Shown: positions 52,531-61,409, numbered from the stretch's first letter. The stretch: DNA of 64,000 bases from Flavobacterium geliluteum (GCF_017948595.1 NZ_JAGFBV010000001.1:186001-250000), one strand, 5' to 3'. Numbers and translations are program-made. The notes: a model not told the origin generated them from the sequence alone.

Positions 52531-52735
52531 TGTTTCTTCTATTTAAATTATTATAATTCATTTCTTACAATTTATATGCCAATTGTTTCTTTTATAAGAA
52601 TTATTTTATAATTTTAACTTGCTTTAAATGCATAACAAAACGAATTAACATTTTTTTACCATGTTCTTAATACTAAATTTGGAAGATATTAGGATATTTT
52701 TACAACTTTAAGAGAAAATCTAATTTTTTTATATT

Positions 52736-53488
52736 TTGATAAATAAAGTTGCTTGTGTTTTGTTTTTAGGATTGACTCAGTTAGTGTTGGGACAAGAAGT
52801 GATTGAGGGAAAAATTAGTGCCAATTATGGTGATTTAGAAGGGGTTTACGTGGTAAACGTGCAAACAGAAGTCATGGGTACAACAGATGCTTCTGGTGCT
52901 TTTTCGATAGCTGCAAAAGTGGGTGATACACTTGTTTTTTCTTCCATTCAATTTAAAGAATCCAGAATTTTACTAACACCTGACAGTTTTTCAGATTTGA
53001 ATTTTATTATAAAACTAAGTCCTGTCATTCATCAACTGCAGGAAGTGATTATCAAGAGATATGATAACATCAATGCCGTTTCGTTGGGAATTGTTCCCAA
53101 AGGACAAAAAACATACACAGAAGCAGAACGAAAATTATTTACAGCGACAGATTTAGATGCAAAAGCTTCAATAGGAGGAATGGCGGGTGGTTCGATCTCT
53201 GCAGATTCTTTTTTGAATCTCCTTTCTGGAAGAACAGCAATGCTTAAAAAAGAATTAAAAGTAGAGAAAAAACAGTTTGATATGAAGCTACTGGAGAAAA
53301 TGTTTTCTACAGAACATTTTGTAGATGTACTAAAAATTCCTCTCGAATATGTAAAAGGCTTTGAATATTTTGTTGTTGAAAATGATAAGTTTACAGTAAT
53401 TTTGAATTCAAAAAACAAAACATCAACAGAGTTTTTGCTCGGAGAATTAGCGGTCAAATACAAAGAAATACTTGCCATTGAAAAATAA
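52736..53488 (+). CDS. Secreted CarboxypepD_reg-like protein, paralog 1 (TTG start)
   Basis: A 250-residue protein. The start is TTG at 52736: a stop codon lies 15 bases upstream and there is no ATG before the signal peptide (NKVACVLFLGLTQLVLGQ). Residues about 20-110 are a carboxypeptidase-regulatory-like domain (IEGKISANYGDLEGVYVVN, TTDASGAFSIAAKVGDTLVFSSI). A distinctive tail follows with LGIVPKGQKTYTEAERKL, then SGRTAMLKKELKVEKK. In TonB-dependent receptors this domain precedes the barrel; here it stands alone. Function unknown. Its 3' end overlaps paralog 2. Confidence 0.82.
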   Translation: MINKVACVLFLGLTQLVLGQEVIEGKISANYGDLEGVYVVNVQTEVMGTTDASGAFSIAAKVGDTLVFSSIQFKESRILLTPDSFSDLNFIIKLSPVIHQLQEVIIKRYDNINAVSLGIVPKGQKTYTEAERKLFTATDLDAKASIGGMAGGSISADSFLNLLSGRTAMLKKELKVEKKQFDMKLLEKMFSTEHFVDVLKIPLEYVKGFEYFVVENDKFTVILNSKNKTSTEFLLGELAVKYKEILAIEK

Positions 53489-54206
53489 TAATACATTACT
53501 GGTTTTACTTTTACTTTTTTTTCAAATTTCATTGGGGCAGACTGCCAATTCCAAAGAAATTTTTGGGCAAATTTTAGAACAATCCACTTCGGTTGAAGGC
53601 GTAAATATCATCAATAATAATACACAACATACTACCGTTTCTGATGCAAACGGAATATTTTCGATTTTGGTCAGGGAAGGCGATGTTTTGGTTTTTTCTG
53701 CTGTCAATCTGGAGCCGTTTAAACGCAGAATATCTGCCGAAGATCTAAATACGACCTCTTTTCAAATAAAAATGACAGCTAAAGAAATTGAGTTGAAAGA
53801 GGTTATTGTAAACGAAAATGCAGATATCAATGCCGAAAATTTGGGTATTGTTCCCAGAGGTCAAAAAACGTATACGCCTGCCGAGCGAAAGTTATACACA
53901 GCCACTTCCGGAAACGGTATTGATGGTTTGCTCAATAGTATTTCTGGACGCAAATCAATGCTTAAAAAAGAAATTGCAGTAGAGAAAAAAGAAGCACTTT
54001 TTCATAAATTAGAGTATCTTTTTGATGAGGCATATTACACAGAAAGACTTAAAATTAATGTAAATTATATAAAAGGCTTTCAAATTTATTGTGTCAATGA
54101 TCCTGAATTTGCCGTATCTTTGGATACTAAGAACAAAACGATGAGTATGTTTTTAATTACACGTTTGGCTCAACAATATCTTAAAATTATTGAAAATGAA
54201 AAATAA
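53478..54206 (+). CDS. Secreted CarboxypepD_reg-like protein, paralog 2 (TTG start)
   Basis: A 243-residue protein. I chose the TTG at 53478 (MKNNNTLLVLLLLFFQISLGQ), two codons after another TTG at 53472, because it begins a normal signal peptide. The same two parts as paralog 1 are present: the regulatory-like domain and the tail with LGIVPRGQKTYTPAERKLYTAT and SGRKSMLKKEIAVEKK. It overlaps paralog 1 by 11 bases. Its own last codons (IENEK) overlap paralog 3 in the same manner. Confidence 0.82.
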   Translation: MKNNNTLLVLLLLFFQISLGQTANSKEIFGQILEQSTSVEGVNIINNNTQHTTVSDANGIFSILVREGDVLVFSAVNLEPFKRRISAEDLNTTSFQIKMTAKEIELKEVIVNENADINAENLGIVPRGQKTYTPAERKLYTATSGNGIDGLLNSISGRKSMLKKEIAVEKKEALFHKLEYLFDEAYYTERLKINVNYIKGFQIYCVNDPEFAVSLDTKNKTMSMFLITRLAQQYLKIIENEK

Positions 54207-54957
54207 AATAGGAGTATTCTTTTTATGTATGTTATGTCAATTTGCATTAGGGCAAACTAATTCTAGAAAACCATTGCACGGGCAAGTGGTAAACGATTCT
54301 ATCGTTTTAGAAAGTGGTTATGTACTGAATATTAATGCAAACATTAAAACATTTATCAACTCCAACGGATTATTTGATATAATGGCTCAACCCAATGATA
54401 CATTGCTTTTTTCGAGTTTGGCGTTTCAATCTAAAAAAATTGTATTAACCCAGAAAAATTGTGATGATCGTCTTTTTTTAGTGCATTTGGATATTGTCAA
54501 TAATAAACTGAAAGAAGTAATTATTGGCAAAGAATTAAAAGTAAAAGCATTTAGAGGAGGTTCGCAGGGTATAATAGACACGCAGTTTGAAGATGATAAA
54601 CAATCGACGGCCAAAAATATAGCCATGTTATCGGATCAGACCATTAAATACGGAACTGATTTTGTTCGAATTTTTAAAGATGTAAAAAAGCTTTTGCATA
54701 AAAAAGAAAGTGAAGATCTGAAAGAAGAAGAAATTAGTGATGTTGCTTTTATTGAATATGCAAAACTTAATTTTACATCAGATTTTTACAGTAAAACATT
54801 AAATCTAAAAAAGGATGAAATAGATTTGTTTTTATTGTTTTGTTCGAATGATGTTGCGTCAAAAAAATATTTAAAGCCGGAGGATCAGTTTCACTTGATG
54901 GATTTTATGATTACCAAAAATCAAGAGTTTAAAAAAGTTACAGTTGAGGGAAAATGA
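54196..54957 (+). CDS. Secreted CarboxypepD_reg-like protein, paralog 3 (divergent tail)
   Basis: The ATG at 54196 gives MKNKIGVFFLCMLCQFALGQ, a good signal peptide. The regulatory-like domain (LHGQVVNDSIVLESGYVLN, NDTLLFSSLAFQSKKIVL, LKEVIIG) is followed by a tail that lacks the GQKTYTxAERKL motif and is richer in charged helix. The length is 253 residues. It overlaps paralog 2 by 11 bases and ends in an ATGA overlap with the DUF6702 gene. The role is unknown. Confidence 0.8.
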   Translation: MKNKIGVFFLCMLCQFALGQTNSRKPLHGQVVNDSIVLESGYVLNINANIKTFINSNGLFDIMAQPNDTLLFSSLAFQSKKIVLTQKNCDDRLFLVHLDIVNNKLKEVIIGKELKVKAFRGGSQGIIDTQFEDDKQSTAKNIAMLSDQTIKYGTDFVRIFKDVKKLLHKKESEDLKEEEISDVAFIEYAKLNFTSDFYSKTLNLKKDEIDLFLLFCSNDVASKKYLKPEDQFHLMDFMITKNQEFKKVTVEGK

Positions 54958-55460
54958 GAAAAATTGTTTTTTACCCCTTACTAATTTTATGTTTTTTTTT
55001 GTTTTCAGCTTTTTCGTTTCATAAGTTTTATATGGGTGTTTTTCAGATTAATTATGCCTCTGAGAAAAAAATGCTTCAAATTACATCCAGAATTTTTGTA
55101 GATGATTTACGTAAAGGAATAGAAAAAAAATACAATAAAAAGACATTTTTGGGCACAGAAAAAGAAACTGATGCGGATGTTGAATTGTTGAAAAAATATC
55201 TTTCAGAAAATTTTGCCATAAAAATAAACGGGCAAACAAAATCTGTTGTCTTTCTCTCGAAAGAATTAGAAGCCGATGATGTTTTGGTTTGTTATGCCAG
55301 AATTACGGCTGTTGACAAATTCAATATCTTAGAAATTTCGAATACTATTTTACTAGATTGGAATGCTGAACAACAGAATATTACACATATTACTGCCTTC
55401 GGAGGTAAAAAGACCGTTCTGTTTACAGAATCTTCAAGGAAAGAAGTGTTAAAGTACTAA
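54954..55460 (+). CDS. DUF6702 family secreted or anchored protein
   Basis: A 168-residue protein with an N-terminal hydrophobic segment (FYPLLILCFFLFSAFSF) and the family pattern HKFYMGVFQINYASEKKMLQITSRIFVDDLRKGI, then a strand-rich remainder. In flavobacteria this family commonly lies directly before an M1 peptidase, as here. The function is unknown; the layout suggests a partner or accessory. Its first four bases overlap the preceding stop (ATGA). Confidence 0.8.
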   Translation: MRKIVFYPLLILCFFLFSAFSFHKFYMGVFQINYASEKKMLQITSRIFVDDLRKGIEKKYNKKTFLGTEKETDADVELLKKYLSENFAIKINGQTKSVVFLSKELEADDVLVCYARITAVDKFNILEISNTILLDWNAEQQNITHITAFGGKKTVLFTESSRKEVLKY

Positions 55461-55525
55461 TAAATCGTTAAAATTATTATTTTAATTGCTATTTTCACAG
55501 CCTCAAAAAAATCCAAAAACTTTTT

Positions 55526-57769
55526 ATGAAAAAGCTTTCGTTACTACTAATTTTTCCTGCTATGCTTCTGGCTCAGGAAAAAAATACTGTTGTTGCACCA
55601 AAACAACAAGGTAAATATGATACCAACAAATTTAGTCAAATGTATGATTTGTTGGCAACCCCAAATATGTTTCGTACGGCCTCTGGAGCACCAGGTCCAG
55701 CCTATTATCAGCAACAAGCAGATTACAAGATTGATGTGGAGCTGGATGATAAAAACTCAAAATTAATTGGTTCAGAAATTATTACTTATTCAAACAATTC
55801 GCCGGATAATCTGGAGTATCTATGGATTCAGTTAGACCAAAACCAAGCCAAAGCCAATACACAATCAAGTTTGGTAGAAAGCGAAAAAATCAATCAGGTT
55901 TTACCTCTTGACAAATTTTCAAGCGAATATTTGAAAAAAGATTTAGAGCGTGGTTTTAATATCGAATATGTAAAAGACGCAAAAGGCAATCCAATGTCGT
56001 ATACCATCAACGAAACGATGATGCGTATCAATTTGGCTACTCCATTAAAAGCAGGAGAGAAAATTTCTTTAGCTATAAAATGGTGGTACAACATTAATAA
56101 TTATAGAAATGAAGGAGGACGTTCTGGTTACGAATTATTCGAAAAAGAAGGTAATAAATTATATGTAATTGCTCAGTTCTACCCAAGAATGGCAGTGTAT
56201 AATGATGTCGAAGGATGGCAAAATATGCAATTCTGGGGAAGCGGAGAGTTTGCTTTGCCTTTTGGAAATTTTGATGTCAATTTTACGGCTCCAGCAGATC
56301 ACGTAGTTGATGCAACAGGAGAATTAACCAATAGAAGTGAGGTTTTTACAGCAGAACAGGTAAAACGTTATGAGCAAGCTCAGAAATCGTTTGATAAACC
56401 AGTTGTGATTGTTACACAAGCCGAAGCTGAAGTTACTGAAAAAGGTTTCTCTGAAAAGAAAAAAACATGGAAATTTAGCGCCAAAAATGTACGTGATTTC
56501 GGTATTGCATCTTCACGAAAATTCATTTATGATGCAATGGCAGTAAAATTAGGTGGCAAAGTAGTGATGGCAGAATCACTTTATCCAAAAGAAGCCAATC
56601 CGCTTTGGGGCGAAACTTCTACGATGACAGTTGCACATACTTTAAAAAGTTATTCTTCGCATACATTTGATTATCCTTATCCAAAAGCGGTATCTGTTTC
56701 TGCAGAAGATCAGGGAATGGAATATCCGATGATTTGCTGGAATTTTGGTCGTCCTGATGAAAATGGAGTGACTAGCGAGCAAGTAAAAAACGGAATGATA
56801 GGCGTGGTGATTCACGAAGTAGGACATACTTTTTTTCCTATGATTGTTAACTCAGATGAGCGTCAATGGACATGGATGGATGAAGGTTTGAACTCGTTTA
56901 TGGAGTACATGGCAGAACAGGAATTAGGAACCAATTTTCCTTCAAGACGCGGGCCTGCAAAAAATATAGTGCCGTATATGAGTGGTGACCAAAAGTTTTT
57001 AGAGCCTATTATGTCAAACTCTGAAACTATTGTACAATTTGGTAACAATGCTTATGGAAAACCGGCTACAGGACTTAATATTTTGAGAGAAGTGGTGATG
57101 GGTAGAGAGTTATTTGACTATGCTTTTAGAACGTATGCAAACCGTTGGAAATTCAAACATCCAACGCCGGAAGATTTCTTCAGAACGATGGAAGATGCTT
57201 CGGCCGTAGATTTAGATTGGTTTTTTAGAGGATGGTTTTATTCAACAGATTTCGTAGACATAGGCATCAAAGAGGTAAAACAATATTATGTTTCTGAAAC
57301 TCCAACTGCTGATCTTAAAGATGTAAAAGTAAGAAAAGGACGTTTCGGATTTGACAAAGGCCCTTTTGTGTATTTAGTTTCCGGAGACAATGCAGAGGTG
57401 AGTGCATCAAACAAAAAAGCCTTAAAAATAGATGATTTGAAGCCATTGTCTGATTATATAAATCAAACTTTTACTGCCGAAGAAAAAGCAGCTTTAAAAT
57501 CGCCAAAATACTTCTATGAAGTAGAGTTTAATAAACCAGGCGGCATGATTATGCCAATTTTGGTAGAGCTTACTTATGAAGACGGTACAAAAGAAAACTT
57601 CCAGTATCCGGCACAAATCTGGAGAAAAAACAATGACACTGCCAGAAAAGTATACGCTACTTCAAAAGCAATTAAGAGCATTCAGATTGATCCAAAATTG
57701 ATGACTGCCGATATTGATGTAACCAACAACACTTGGCCTAAAGTAGAAGAAAAGTCAAAATTTGACTAA
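55526..57769 (+). CDS. M1-family zinc metallopeptidase, secreted
   Basis: A 747-residue protein with a Sec signal (MKKLSLLLIFPAMLLAQ). An N-terminal M1 beta-domain is followed by the zinc site H430EVGH434 in IHEVGHTFFPM and Glu453 in WMDEGLNSFMEY, spaced exactly as M1 requires (HExxH-x18-E). The GxMEN exopeptidase motif is replaced by DQGMEYPMICW, so substrate choice may differ from classical aminopeptidase N. It is the last gene of the 52.7-57.8 kb cluster. Confidence 0.93.
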   Translation: MKKLSLLLIFPAMLLAQEKNTVVAPKQQGKYDTNKFSQMYDLLATPNMFRTASGAPGPAYYQQQADYKIDVELDDKNSKLIGSEIITYSNNSPDNLEYLWIQLDQNQAKANTQSSLVESEKINQVLPLDKFSSEYLKKDLERGFNIEYVKDAKGNPMSYTINETMMRINLATPLKAGEKISLAIKWWYNINNYRNEGGRSGYELFEKEGNKLYVIAQFYPRMAVYNDVEGWQNMQFWGSGEFALPFGNFDVNFTAPADHVVDATGELTNRSEVFTAEQVKRYEQAQKSFDKPVVIVTQAEAEVTEKGFSEKKKTWKFSAKNVRDFGIASSRKFIYDAMAVKLGGKVVMAESLYPKEANPLWGETSTMTVAHTLKSYSSHTFDYPYPKAVSVSAEDQGMEYPMICWNFGRPDENGVTSEQVKNGMIGVVIHEVGHTFFPMIVNSDERQWTWMDEGLNSFMEYMAEQELGTNFPSRRGPAKNIVPYMSGDQKFLEPIMSNSETIVQFGNNAYGKPATGLNILREVVMGRELFDYAFRTYANRWKFKHPTPEDFFRTMEDASAVDLDWFFRGWFYSTDFVDIGIKEVKQYYVSETPTADLKDVKVRKGRFGFDKGPFVYLVSGDNAEVSASNKKALKIDDLKPLSDYINQTFTAEEKAALKSPKYFYEVEFNKPGGMIMPILVELTYEDGTKENFQYPAQIWRKNNDTARKVYATSKAIKSIQIDPKLMTADIDVTNNTWPKVEEKSKFD

Positions 57770-57782
57770 CCATAACACTAGA

Positions 57783-57812
57783 AAGACTCTGAAAAGAGTC
57801 TTTTTTTTTTAA
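57783..57812 (+). terminator. Terminator of the M1 peptidase cluster
   Basis: AAGACTCT-GAAA-AGAGTCTT is followed by a long T-run. Confidence 0.88.
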
Positions 57813-57845
57813 GTAAATTTTAAAACTCTCGGAAACAAAATTTAA

Positions 57846-57853
57846 TATCTTTG
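57846..57853 (+). promoter_or_regulatory. -7 promoter box of tatA
   Basis: TATCTTTG, 22 bases before the ATG at 57876. Confidence 0.5.
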
Positions 57854-57875
57854 TAACACATAAAATAAAAACGAT

Positions 57876-58223
57876 ATGTTCGGTATAGGAGGAGGAGAAT
57901 TAGTTTTCATACTGTTTGTAGTACTCATGCTTTTTGGTTCAGACAAAGTGCCGGAAATTGCACGTACTATGGGTAAGGCAATGGCGCAGCTTAAAAATGC
58001 CACCAATGATATTAAAAGTGAAATACAAAAAGGAGCCGAATCAAACGGACTTGATACTAGATCTTTGACCGATATCACCGGAAATATCAATGCCGAAATC
58101 AATAATGCCAAAACAAATTTGTTAGGAGATAGCAACAGTCTTTTGGGTGATACTGCCACAGAAATCAATCAAGTAAAAGAAGACATAGATAGTATCTCAG
58201 GACCTGTAAAACGCCAAATGTAA
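57876..58223 (+). CDS. tatA: Twin-arginine translocase subunit TatA/TatB type
   Basis: A 115-residue protein. It has one N-terminal membrane helix (GGGELVFILFVVLMLFG), a hinge FGSDKVPEIARTMGKAM and an amphipathic helix, followed by a polar tail. That is the TatA/B/E plan. The Glu in the helix and the FG-P hinge are typical. TatC is not in the window. It overlaps the PAP2 gene by one base (TAATG). Confidence 0.88.
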   Translation: MFGIGGGELVFILFVVLMLFGSDKVPEIARTMGKAMAQLKNATNDIKSEIQKGAESNGLDTRSLTDITGNINAEINNAKTNLLGDSNSLLGDTATEINQVKEDIDSISGPVKRQM

Positions 58224-58786
58224 TGCTCGAAAAAATACAAGAATTAGATACAAGTTTACTGATATTTCTTAATGGTTTAGGTGCTGAAAAATACGATCAA
58301 TTGTGGCTCATTATCACGAGTCAGCTCAATTGGACACCCTTTTTTTTGTTGATGTTTTATGTAATTTATAAAAAAGTAGGCGCCAAACAACTGTTGTTTA
58401 TTGTGCTTTTCGTAGCCGTTTTGCTTACTTTTACAGATCAAATCACCAATCTTTTCAAACACACCTTCGAGCGTCTACGTCCGTGTAATAATACAGATAT
58501 CAACAAGATTATCCGAGTAGTTCAGGTCAGAAAATCATACAGTTTTTTCTCTGGTCATGCTGCCAACACTATGGCAGTCGCTACCTTTTTGTATTTAATC
58601 TTTAGAGACCAATTCAAGTATTTGGGATTCTTATTTTTATGGCCATTGATCTTCGCTTATAGCCGAATTTATTTAGGTTTGCATTATCCGGGAGACATTC
58701 TTGCAGGTTATTTCTTCGGAGCTCTTTTTGGTTTTACACTTTTCAAAATTTATCAAAAACTAAAGCCTCGTTACTTTCCGGGATAA
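58223..58786 (+). CDS. PAP2-family membrane phosphatase
   Basis: A 187-residue protein with five or six membrane helices. It carries the complete acid phosphatase signature: K-x6-RP in KHTFERLRPC, PSGH-like YSFFSGHAAN, and SRIYLGLHYPGD. Such enzymes dephosphorylate undecaprenyl pyrophosphate or phosphatidic acid at the outer face of the inner membrane. It is the second gene after tatA. Confidence 0.92.
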   Translation: MLEKIQELDTSLLIFLNGLGAEKYDQLWLIITSQLNWTPFFLLMFYVIYKKVGAKQLLFIVLFVAVLLTFTDQITNLFKHTFERLRPCNNTDINKIIRVVQVRKSYSFFSGHAANTMAVATFLYLIFRDQFKYLGFLFLWPLIFAYSRIYLGLHYPGDILAGYFFGALFGFTLFKIYQKLKPRYFPG

Positions 58787-58790
58787 TTTT

Positions 58791-58875
58791 CAGGAGCTAT
58801 TTCCAGCTGTCCGCTGTATCTTTTGTTTTTTAAAGAAAAAAACAAAAGGATGCCGCTCCCATCTGGGCTAGGGCT
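58791..58875 (-). repeat. Dispersed hairpin element, copy D
   Basis: Read on the minus strand: GATGGGAGCGGCATCC, a 12-bp stem (CTTTTGTTTTTT at 58820-58831 with the A-rich strand at 58836-58848), then GATACAGCGGACAGC and AATAGCTCC. The flanks agree with copy A although the stem sequence is completely different. Confidence 0.7.
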
Positions 58876-59018
58876 CTAGGTTTCAAAATAAAAATCAGTT
58901 TTTCAGAACCGTTTTCTCGCTCCATTCTAATCCATTTGGAAGTTGTTGATGTTTGGTACAAAACCTTTATTTTTGATTTTTTTTACAATAATGATAAACA
59001 TTCAAACCAACAAAAAAA

Positions 59019-59055
59019 CTCAGCATCTTAGCAACTTAGCGTCTCAGAAACTTTT
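59019..59055 (+). repeat. Short-period CTTAGCA/CTCAGCA repeat
   Basis: Units CTCAGCAT, CTTAGCAA, CTTAGCGT and CTCAGAAA are spaced about 9-10 bp apart. They run into the end of the O-methyltransferase gene. Confidence 0.5.
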
Positions 59056-59695
59056 ACAGCACCCTACTCACCGTTAAACCATCACGAATAGGCAGTAAAA
59101 CCGTTTCTACTCTTGTATCATTTTTTAGAAGTAAATTGTATTCCAACAGTACTTTAGTACTTATATCATTTGGGTGTACAGGTTCGAGGATTTTACCGCT
59201 CCACAAAACATTATCAGACAAAATAATGCCGCCTTTGTTCATTTTCGGGACAATCATTTCCCAATAATTAAGGTAGTTTTCTTTGTCGGCATCAATAAAA
59301 ACCAAATCAAATTTCACATCGAGATTCGGAATAATATGTACCGCTTCGCCCAAATGTTGAAAAATTTGATTCCCCCATGGAGATTGATCAAAATATTTTC
59401 GCTGAAAATCTACTAATTCCTCCTTAATATCAATCGTGTGGAGTTGTCCATTTTCCTGCATGCCTTCGCACAAACACAAAGCCGCATAACCCGTATAGGT
59501 TCCGATTTCAAGAATATTTACAGGACGAATCAATTTAGACAGCATACTTAAAACCCGCCCTTGAAAATGCCCGCTCAGCATGCGGGGTAAAAGAATTTTT
59601 TGATACGTTTCTTTGTTCAGTCGAGCCAATAATTCGGGTTCGTTTTCAGAATGTTGTTCGATATAATCTTCTAGGTCTTGTGATATAAAATGCAT
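59054..59695 (-). CDS. O-methyltransferase, family 3 (caffeoyl-CoA OMT-like)
   Basis: The start is at 59695 (MHFISQDLEDYIEQHS); an ATG at 59707 would add four residues. At 213 residues it has the metal-dependent class I OMT pattern: ILEIGTYTGYAALCLCEGM (SAM), LHTIDIKEE, FIDADKENYLNYWE (metal-binding Asp) and GGIILSDNVLWSGKI. The bacterial substrate is unknown, possibly catechols or tRNA (TrmR-like). Confidence 0.9.
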   Translation of the reverse strand: MHFISQDLEDYIEQHSENEPELLARLNKETYQKILLPRMLSGHFQGRVLSMLSKLIRPVNILEIGTYTGYAALCLCEGMQENGQLHTIDIKEELVDFQRKYFDQSPWGNQIFQHLGEAVHIIPNLDVKFDLVFIDADKENYLNYWEMIVPKMNKGGIILSDNVLWSGKILEPVHPNDISTKVLLEYNLLLKNDTRVETVLLPIRDGLTVSRVL

Positions 59696-59756
59696 GAGTA
59701 GTATCATCTAAATTTTGAAAAGCAAAAATACAAAATATCGGCTCACTTTTTTCCAT

Positions 59757-59790
59757 AAAAAAACCATTCGCCGTAACGAATGGTTTCAGA
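59757..59790 (-). terminator. Terminator of the LEA-like lipoprotein gene
   Basis: AAACCATTCG / CGAATGGTTT with a 6-base loop, followed by TTTTTTT on the minus strand. Confidence 0.85.
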
Positions 59791-59806
59791 TAATGGTTTC
59801 AAAAAA

Positions 59807-60139
59807 TTATTTTTTCAAAGCAGCATCCACTTCTTTGGCTGTTTTTACAGTTCCGTCTTTTACAGCTTTGGCTGCGTTTTCTACTTTCTCAGCTCCTTTT
59901 TTTGCAGCGCTTTCTACATCATCTGCCGCTTTTTTAGTCGCATCTTTTACGTCATCAGCTGCATCTTTTACTTTGGTTACCGCTGTGTCTTTAGCTTCTT
60001 CGATATCTGTTGCCAAAGTATCTACTTTGTTCCCAATAGTCAATTCGTCTTCAGGTTTTGTTTCTTTTTTGTCTCCACAAGATTGAAGACCTAAAGCTAA
60101 TAATGCAAGAACAGCTACGCTTAAAATTTGTTTTTTCAT
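59807..60139 (-). CDS. LEA/apolipoprotein-like helical lipoprotein
   Basis: A 110-residue protein with a lipobox (LQSCGDKK, Cys21). The mature part is one long amphipathic helix of degenerate 11-residue units, such as KDAADDVKDATKKAADDVESA. This pattern is seen in late-embryogenesis-abundant and apolipoprotein-like proteins, which protect membranes or proteins during desiccation or freezing. The role is inferred only from the pattern. Confidence 0.75.
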   Translation of the reverse strand: MKKQILSVAVLALLALGLQSCGDKKETKPEDELTIGNKVDTLATDIEEAKDTAVTKVKDAADDVKDATKKAADDVESAAKKGAEKVENAAKAVKDGTVKTAKEVDAALKK

Positions 60140-60337
60140 GATAAATTAAATGTTTTTAGTTGATAAAATATAAAGGTTATAAAGGTGAAAAAATAAAAAT
60201 ACAAAATTTAAATGATTGAGCTCTTTGTAAGATTATTTTTCTTTCGATTGAAAAACAATTCTCGTGCCAAATTTTCAAATTGATAAAGATTGATTGTAAA
60301 GTTTTTTCAGAAACAAAAAGGTTTCCATAAATACTTG

Positions 60338-60345
60338 TAACTTTG
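60338..60345 (+). promoter_or_regulatory. -7 promoter box of rlmN, almost abutting the start codon
   Basis: TAACTTTG ends 4 bases before the ATG at 60350. If transcription starts at the usual 4-7 bases downstream of the box, the mRNA would be leaderless or nearly so. Confidence 0.55.
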
Positions 60346-60349
60346 CACC

Positions 60350-61393
60350 ATGCAAACCGAGAAAAAAGATATTAGAGCCTTGTCAAAAGAGCAATTGCGT
60401 GATTTTTTTGTTACCAATGGAGATCAGGCTTTTCGTGGTAATCAAGTGTATGAATGGCTTTGGAGCAAGGGTGCTCACAGTTTTGAGGATATGACCAATG
60501 TAGCAAAGTCCACAAGGGCAATGCTCGAGAATAATTTTGTGATCAATCATATTAAGGTTGATACGATGCAACGCAGTAGCGACGGAACCGTAAAAAATGC
60601 CGTTCGCCTGCATGATGGTTTAGTGGTCGAGTCGGTTTTAATTCCTACCGAAACCAGAACGACAGCCTGTGTTTCGAGCCAGGTTGGTTGTAGTCTAGAT
60701 TGTAATTTTTGTGCCACTTCGCGATTAAAGCGTATGCGAAACCTGGAGCCAGGCGAAATTTACGACCAAGTAATTGCAATTGACAAAGAAAGTCGCTTGT
60801 ATCACAATCATCCACTTTCGAATATTGTTTTTATGGGAATGGGTGAGCCTTTGATGAACTACAATAATGTCATCAAAGCAATCGATATGATTACATCACC
60901 GGAAGGTTTAGGAATGTCTCCAAAACGAATTATGGTTTCGACTTCGGGAATTCCGAAAATGATAAAAAAAATGGCCGATGATGATGTCAAGTTCAAACTG
61001 GCGGTGTCATTGCATTCGGCTATAGATGAAGTTCGCGCTCGAATTATGCCTTTTAGTAAAAACTTCCCTCTGGCAGATTTGCGGGAAGCCTTAGAATATT
61101 GGTATAAAAAAACCAAAAACAAAATCTCTTACGAATATGTTGTCTGGAAAGGGATTAACGATGATAAAGCGTCAATTGATGCCTTGGTTAAATTTTGTAA
61201 ATACGTGCCCTGTAAAGTCAATCTGATAGAGTACAACCCGATCGATGATGGCGAGTTTCAGCAAGCTTCAGAAGAGTCTATCATGTCTTATATAAAGGCT
61301 TTAGAAAATATTGGTGTTGTCGTAAAAGTGCGTCGCAGTCGCGGAAAAGATATAGATGCTGCTTGCGGGCAATTGGCCAATAAAGAAGGATAA
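60350..61393 (+). CDS. rlmN: Dual-specificity 23S rRNA/tRNA adenine-C2 methyltransferase
   Basis: A 347-residue radical-SAM enzyme that methylates A2503 of 23S rRNA and A37 of some tRNAs. The Fe-S cluster motif is C114-SLD-C118-NF-C121. It has GMGEPLMNYNNV, and the C-terminal Cys339 in DIDAACGQLA that becomes methylated in catalysis. Length is standard. Monocistronic. Confidence 0.96.
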   Translation: MQTEKKDIRALSKEQLRDFFVTNGDQAFRGNQVYEWLWSKGAHSFEDMTNVAKSTRAMLENNFVINHIKVDTMQRSSDGTVKNAVRLHDGLVVESVLIPTETRTTACVSSQVGCSLDCNFCATSRLKRMRNLEPGEIYDQVIAIDKESRLYHNHPLSNIVFMGMGEPLMNYNNVIKAIDMITSPEGLGMSPKRIMVSTSGIPKMIKKMADDDVKFKLAVSLHSAIDEVRARIMPFSKNFPLADLREALEYWYKKTKNKISYEYVVWKGINDDKASIDALVKFCKYVPCKVNLIEYNPIDDGEFQQASEESIMSYIKALENIGVVVKVRRSRGKDIDAACGQLANKEG

Positions 61394-61409
61394 TTTTATT
61401 TTTAGATAA

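Noticed and set aside
53032..53532. 166-codon minus-strand frame
   Set aside because: Shadow of the first CarboxypepD_reg-like paralog; Ser/Phe-rich, as expected from the complement of a Lys/Glu-rich gene.
59715..60094. Plus-strand frames opposite the LEA-like lipoprotein
   Set aside because: Antisense of an Ala/Lys-rich repetitive gene; the minus-strand frame has a lipobox and terminator.
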